Assembly: GCA_021234535.1 (NCBI GenBank)
Contig: CM037843.1
Location: 23,095,911 to 23,159,910 of the forward strand
Source: Stichopus chloronotus
Lineage: Eukaryota > Echinodermata > Holothuroidea > Aspidochirotida > Stichopodidae
Length of the DNA: 64,000 nucleotides
Direction of reading: 5' to 3'
Part shown: piece by piece, positions 62,478 through 64,000 of the stretch
Numbering within the stretch: the first letter of the stretch is position 1
Layout: each line of letters starts with the position of its first letter
The notes under the pieces: model-generated
What the model saw: only the letters and a program-made list of their open reading frames with translations
Databases searched by the model: none
What the model was told of the DNA's origin: nothing
Translations under genes and position numbers: made by a program

Positions 62478-62530
62478 ATTGTGATTTGTTAGATCATAGT
62501 CAATACAGTTATGCATAGGTTGTATGAGGT
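62478..62530 (+). mobile_element. S2 element copy e, partial
   Basis: (AC)n-like sequence is followed by gtgatttgttagatcatagt, caatacagttatgcataggt and tgtatgaggt. The tail module is missing. Confidence 0.5.
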
Positions 62531-63759
62531 AATTGTAGCATGCACTTACTGATTATCTCTTCCATGACGAGTTTTAGTTTTTTGTCGTCGCAGTGTACCA
62601 GAACTTAAGGTTTTATAAAGTTGTCGAGCAAATTGAGTTATTGCAAAGATAAGACAAGATTGATACAGCTGGTCAATCAGTTGTTGGTTGCTGTATTTAC
62701 CTTCGTGGATTTATTCAATGAAAATCTTTTACTATTAAAGAAATATGTAGGAAAAAAACATGCTGTAATTTCCTAGCTAACAAAAAACCTGCATATCCAG
62801 CTATATAATTTATACCATAATTTGTAGAATTTGGTTAATTTGAAGCTTGTTATGCAAATAAATTGAAAGTTGATCAAATGCACTTTTAAAGTGCTGTTTC
62901 CAACTCAATATCACTCTGCAATCTTAAATGTAAGTCTTAACACAATGGTGTAACAGGTGTGCTGACATCAAGCAATGTAGTCCTTCTCACAGAATAGGGC
63001 TAATAGCATATCACAGTCTGATGTCATTCCAAGCAGCACCTGCAGTACCACATGCTTTTGCAGAACGTCAGTACCTTTTGGCAATCAATTTCGGTGCCAA
63101 AATTGTTGTTCAAGCATTTACCGTCTTTGGAAAAAAAAAAAAATAGTAAGAATTTTGTGCATATCACAAAATTGTATGACATAGTTCAATGTCTCACAAT
63201 GGCAAACTCTATAGAGGAGTAAAATCTCATTTCCACTTCAGTTACAGTGTGTACCCAGCACCGGAAGACAGAGCGCGAGATCAGTTTTATTGAGTGTGAT
63301 TTGAATATTGTCATTTAAATAAGAAACTTTAAAAAAAAAAAAAAGTTTCACAGGAAGTTTGTGGTGAAATGTTATTGGTGGAATGTTACACTGTGAAGTA
63401 ATCCATTCGGGTAATCTTATATATTTTTCTCCCTGTATTGCATAGTACAAAAACTGTTGTAAATTAAAATGGTGTTTACATAAAAGTAATACCTTAACAT
63501 ACTGTCAACTCCAGTGATTGTTCTTTTCTTCTACATCCGATGCCATACCGAAAGGTTCTTGCCTTCCTCATGTGTAATGATCTTTTCAATTTATGGCATT
63601 GCTTACTTTAATCAATTGAAAATTGCCCCATGCAAAACGTGTTTTTGCAGCAGAATCGTGACACATTTCGATTCTGTCTCGGAGACAGTTGTTATGATCT
63701 TGTTAGTTCCTTTCTATGAGAAACTCCATCAGACAGATTATTATATTTTTTTTTGTCTC

Positions 63760-63890
63760 ACACCCGATAGTTATTGCCGAAGATTTGACAATTACGGGCT
63801 CTCGTTGCCGGAGACAATTAATTCATTGATTAATCAATGGTCTAACATTTGTGGAAGCCCTAATTAAAAGTTAGGCCGGTTGTATGTGAT
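63760..63890. promoter_or_regulatory. Candidate regulatory stretch with a 16-bp palindrome
   Basis: CATTGATTAATCAATG at 63824-63839 is a perfect palindrome containing paired ATTA/TGAT homeodomain-type cores. It is flanked by gacaattaattcattg and cctaattaaaag. Only its texture suggests function. Confidence 0.25.
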
Positions 63891-64000
63891 GCATTGTTTT
63901 TCAGTGCGAATACATTCACGCCTAGGCCACTGACCCAGGAGTCTTTGCCTGCTCTGTTAAAACATATTACTGCAAGCACTTTGAAGGGATGATTGCAGTA

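Larger units (their letters stand above)
51512..64000 (+). other. PACS: PACS intron after exon C (continues beyond window)
   Basis: The donor gtatgt follows exon C. No later PACS exon was recognised up to the window end. In particular, no acidic serine-rich coding segment was found by eye. The intron holds MITE M1 copy c, S1 elements, single minisatellite-type units and stretches that look like candidate regulatory DNA. A short or diverged exon could have been missed. Confidence 0.6.

Noticed and set aside
63514..63867. 117-codon open frame on the + strand
   Set aside because: No recognisable motif, Cys/Phe-rich from T-rich sequence, and it overlaps the palindromic candidate regulatory stretch.

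Overview
The window is animal nuclear DNA that is AT-rich, intron-dominated and full of transposon remnants. No bacterial-style gene blocks, rRNA, tRNA or CRISPR array were seen. The only gene recognised with confidence is a PACS (phosphofurin acidic cluster sorting protein) orthologue on the + strand. Three coding exons are present (968-1057, 32928-33053, 51391-51511). They are collinear with the start of the vertebrate PACS cargo-binding (furin-binding) region and are separated by introns of about 31.9 kb and 18.3 kb. Earlier and later exons lie outside the window or were not found. The repeat style (dispersed short elements, (TG)n-headed tandem units rich in GGTCA motifs, a BEL/Pao remnant and a Ty3/gypsy remnant) suggests a marine invertebrate, and an echinoderm is my best guess. 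That guess is an inference, not a proof.

Layout: 1-967 is intron, followed by PACS exon A. Positions 1058-10500 are unremarkable intron with a pyrimidine-rich tract (about 6740-7345), a 17-base poly-G run and a hairpin-headed repeat near 9.74 kb. A foldback element lies at 10.56-10.80 kb. At 11663-11860 there is a coding-looking terminal exon with a poly(A) signal at 12532, which is either a nested gene or an alternative PACS 3' end. Positions 13.3-16.7 kb hold a nested stack: a TTAA-ended MITE broken by a short dispersed element and by a 1.4-kb element containing an 8- to 9-unit, 145-bp minisatellite, followed by a truncated BEL/Pao retrotransposon (5' LTR, primer-binding site, broken gag). 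Positions 19.9-22.3 kb hold a second MITE family, a gypsy RNase H fragment and a candidate 99-nt cassette exon. Exon B follows at 32.9 kb, preceded by two abutting repeat fragments.

From 35 to 46 kb there are a related higher-order minisatellite, an inverted pair of the first MITE (36.3 and 43.4 kb), another full copy of the second MITE family, and a degenerate tandem repeat split by an insertion. Exon C is at 51.4 kb. The last 12 kb contains more of the same repeats plus three stretches whose texture suggests regulatory DNA. At least a dozen copies of a short element (here S1) and five of a relative (S2) are scattered throughout. They share a roughly 65-bp 3' module ending in a CCCAMAC...GTTKTGGGGA hairpin.

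In functional terms, the window is one sorting-adaptor gene whose introns host several layers of mobile DNA. Where elements interrupt each other, their relative ages can be read. All repeat family labels (M1, M2, S1, S2) are my own and were assigned by eye; no database search was possible.
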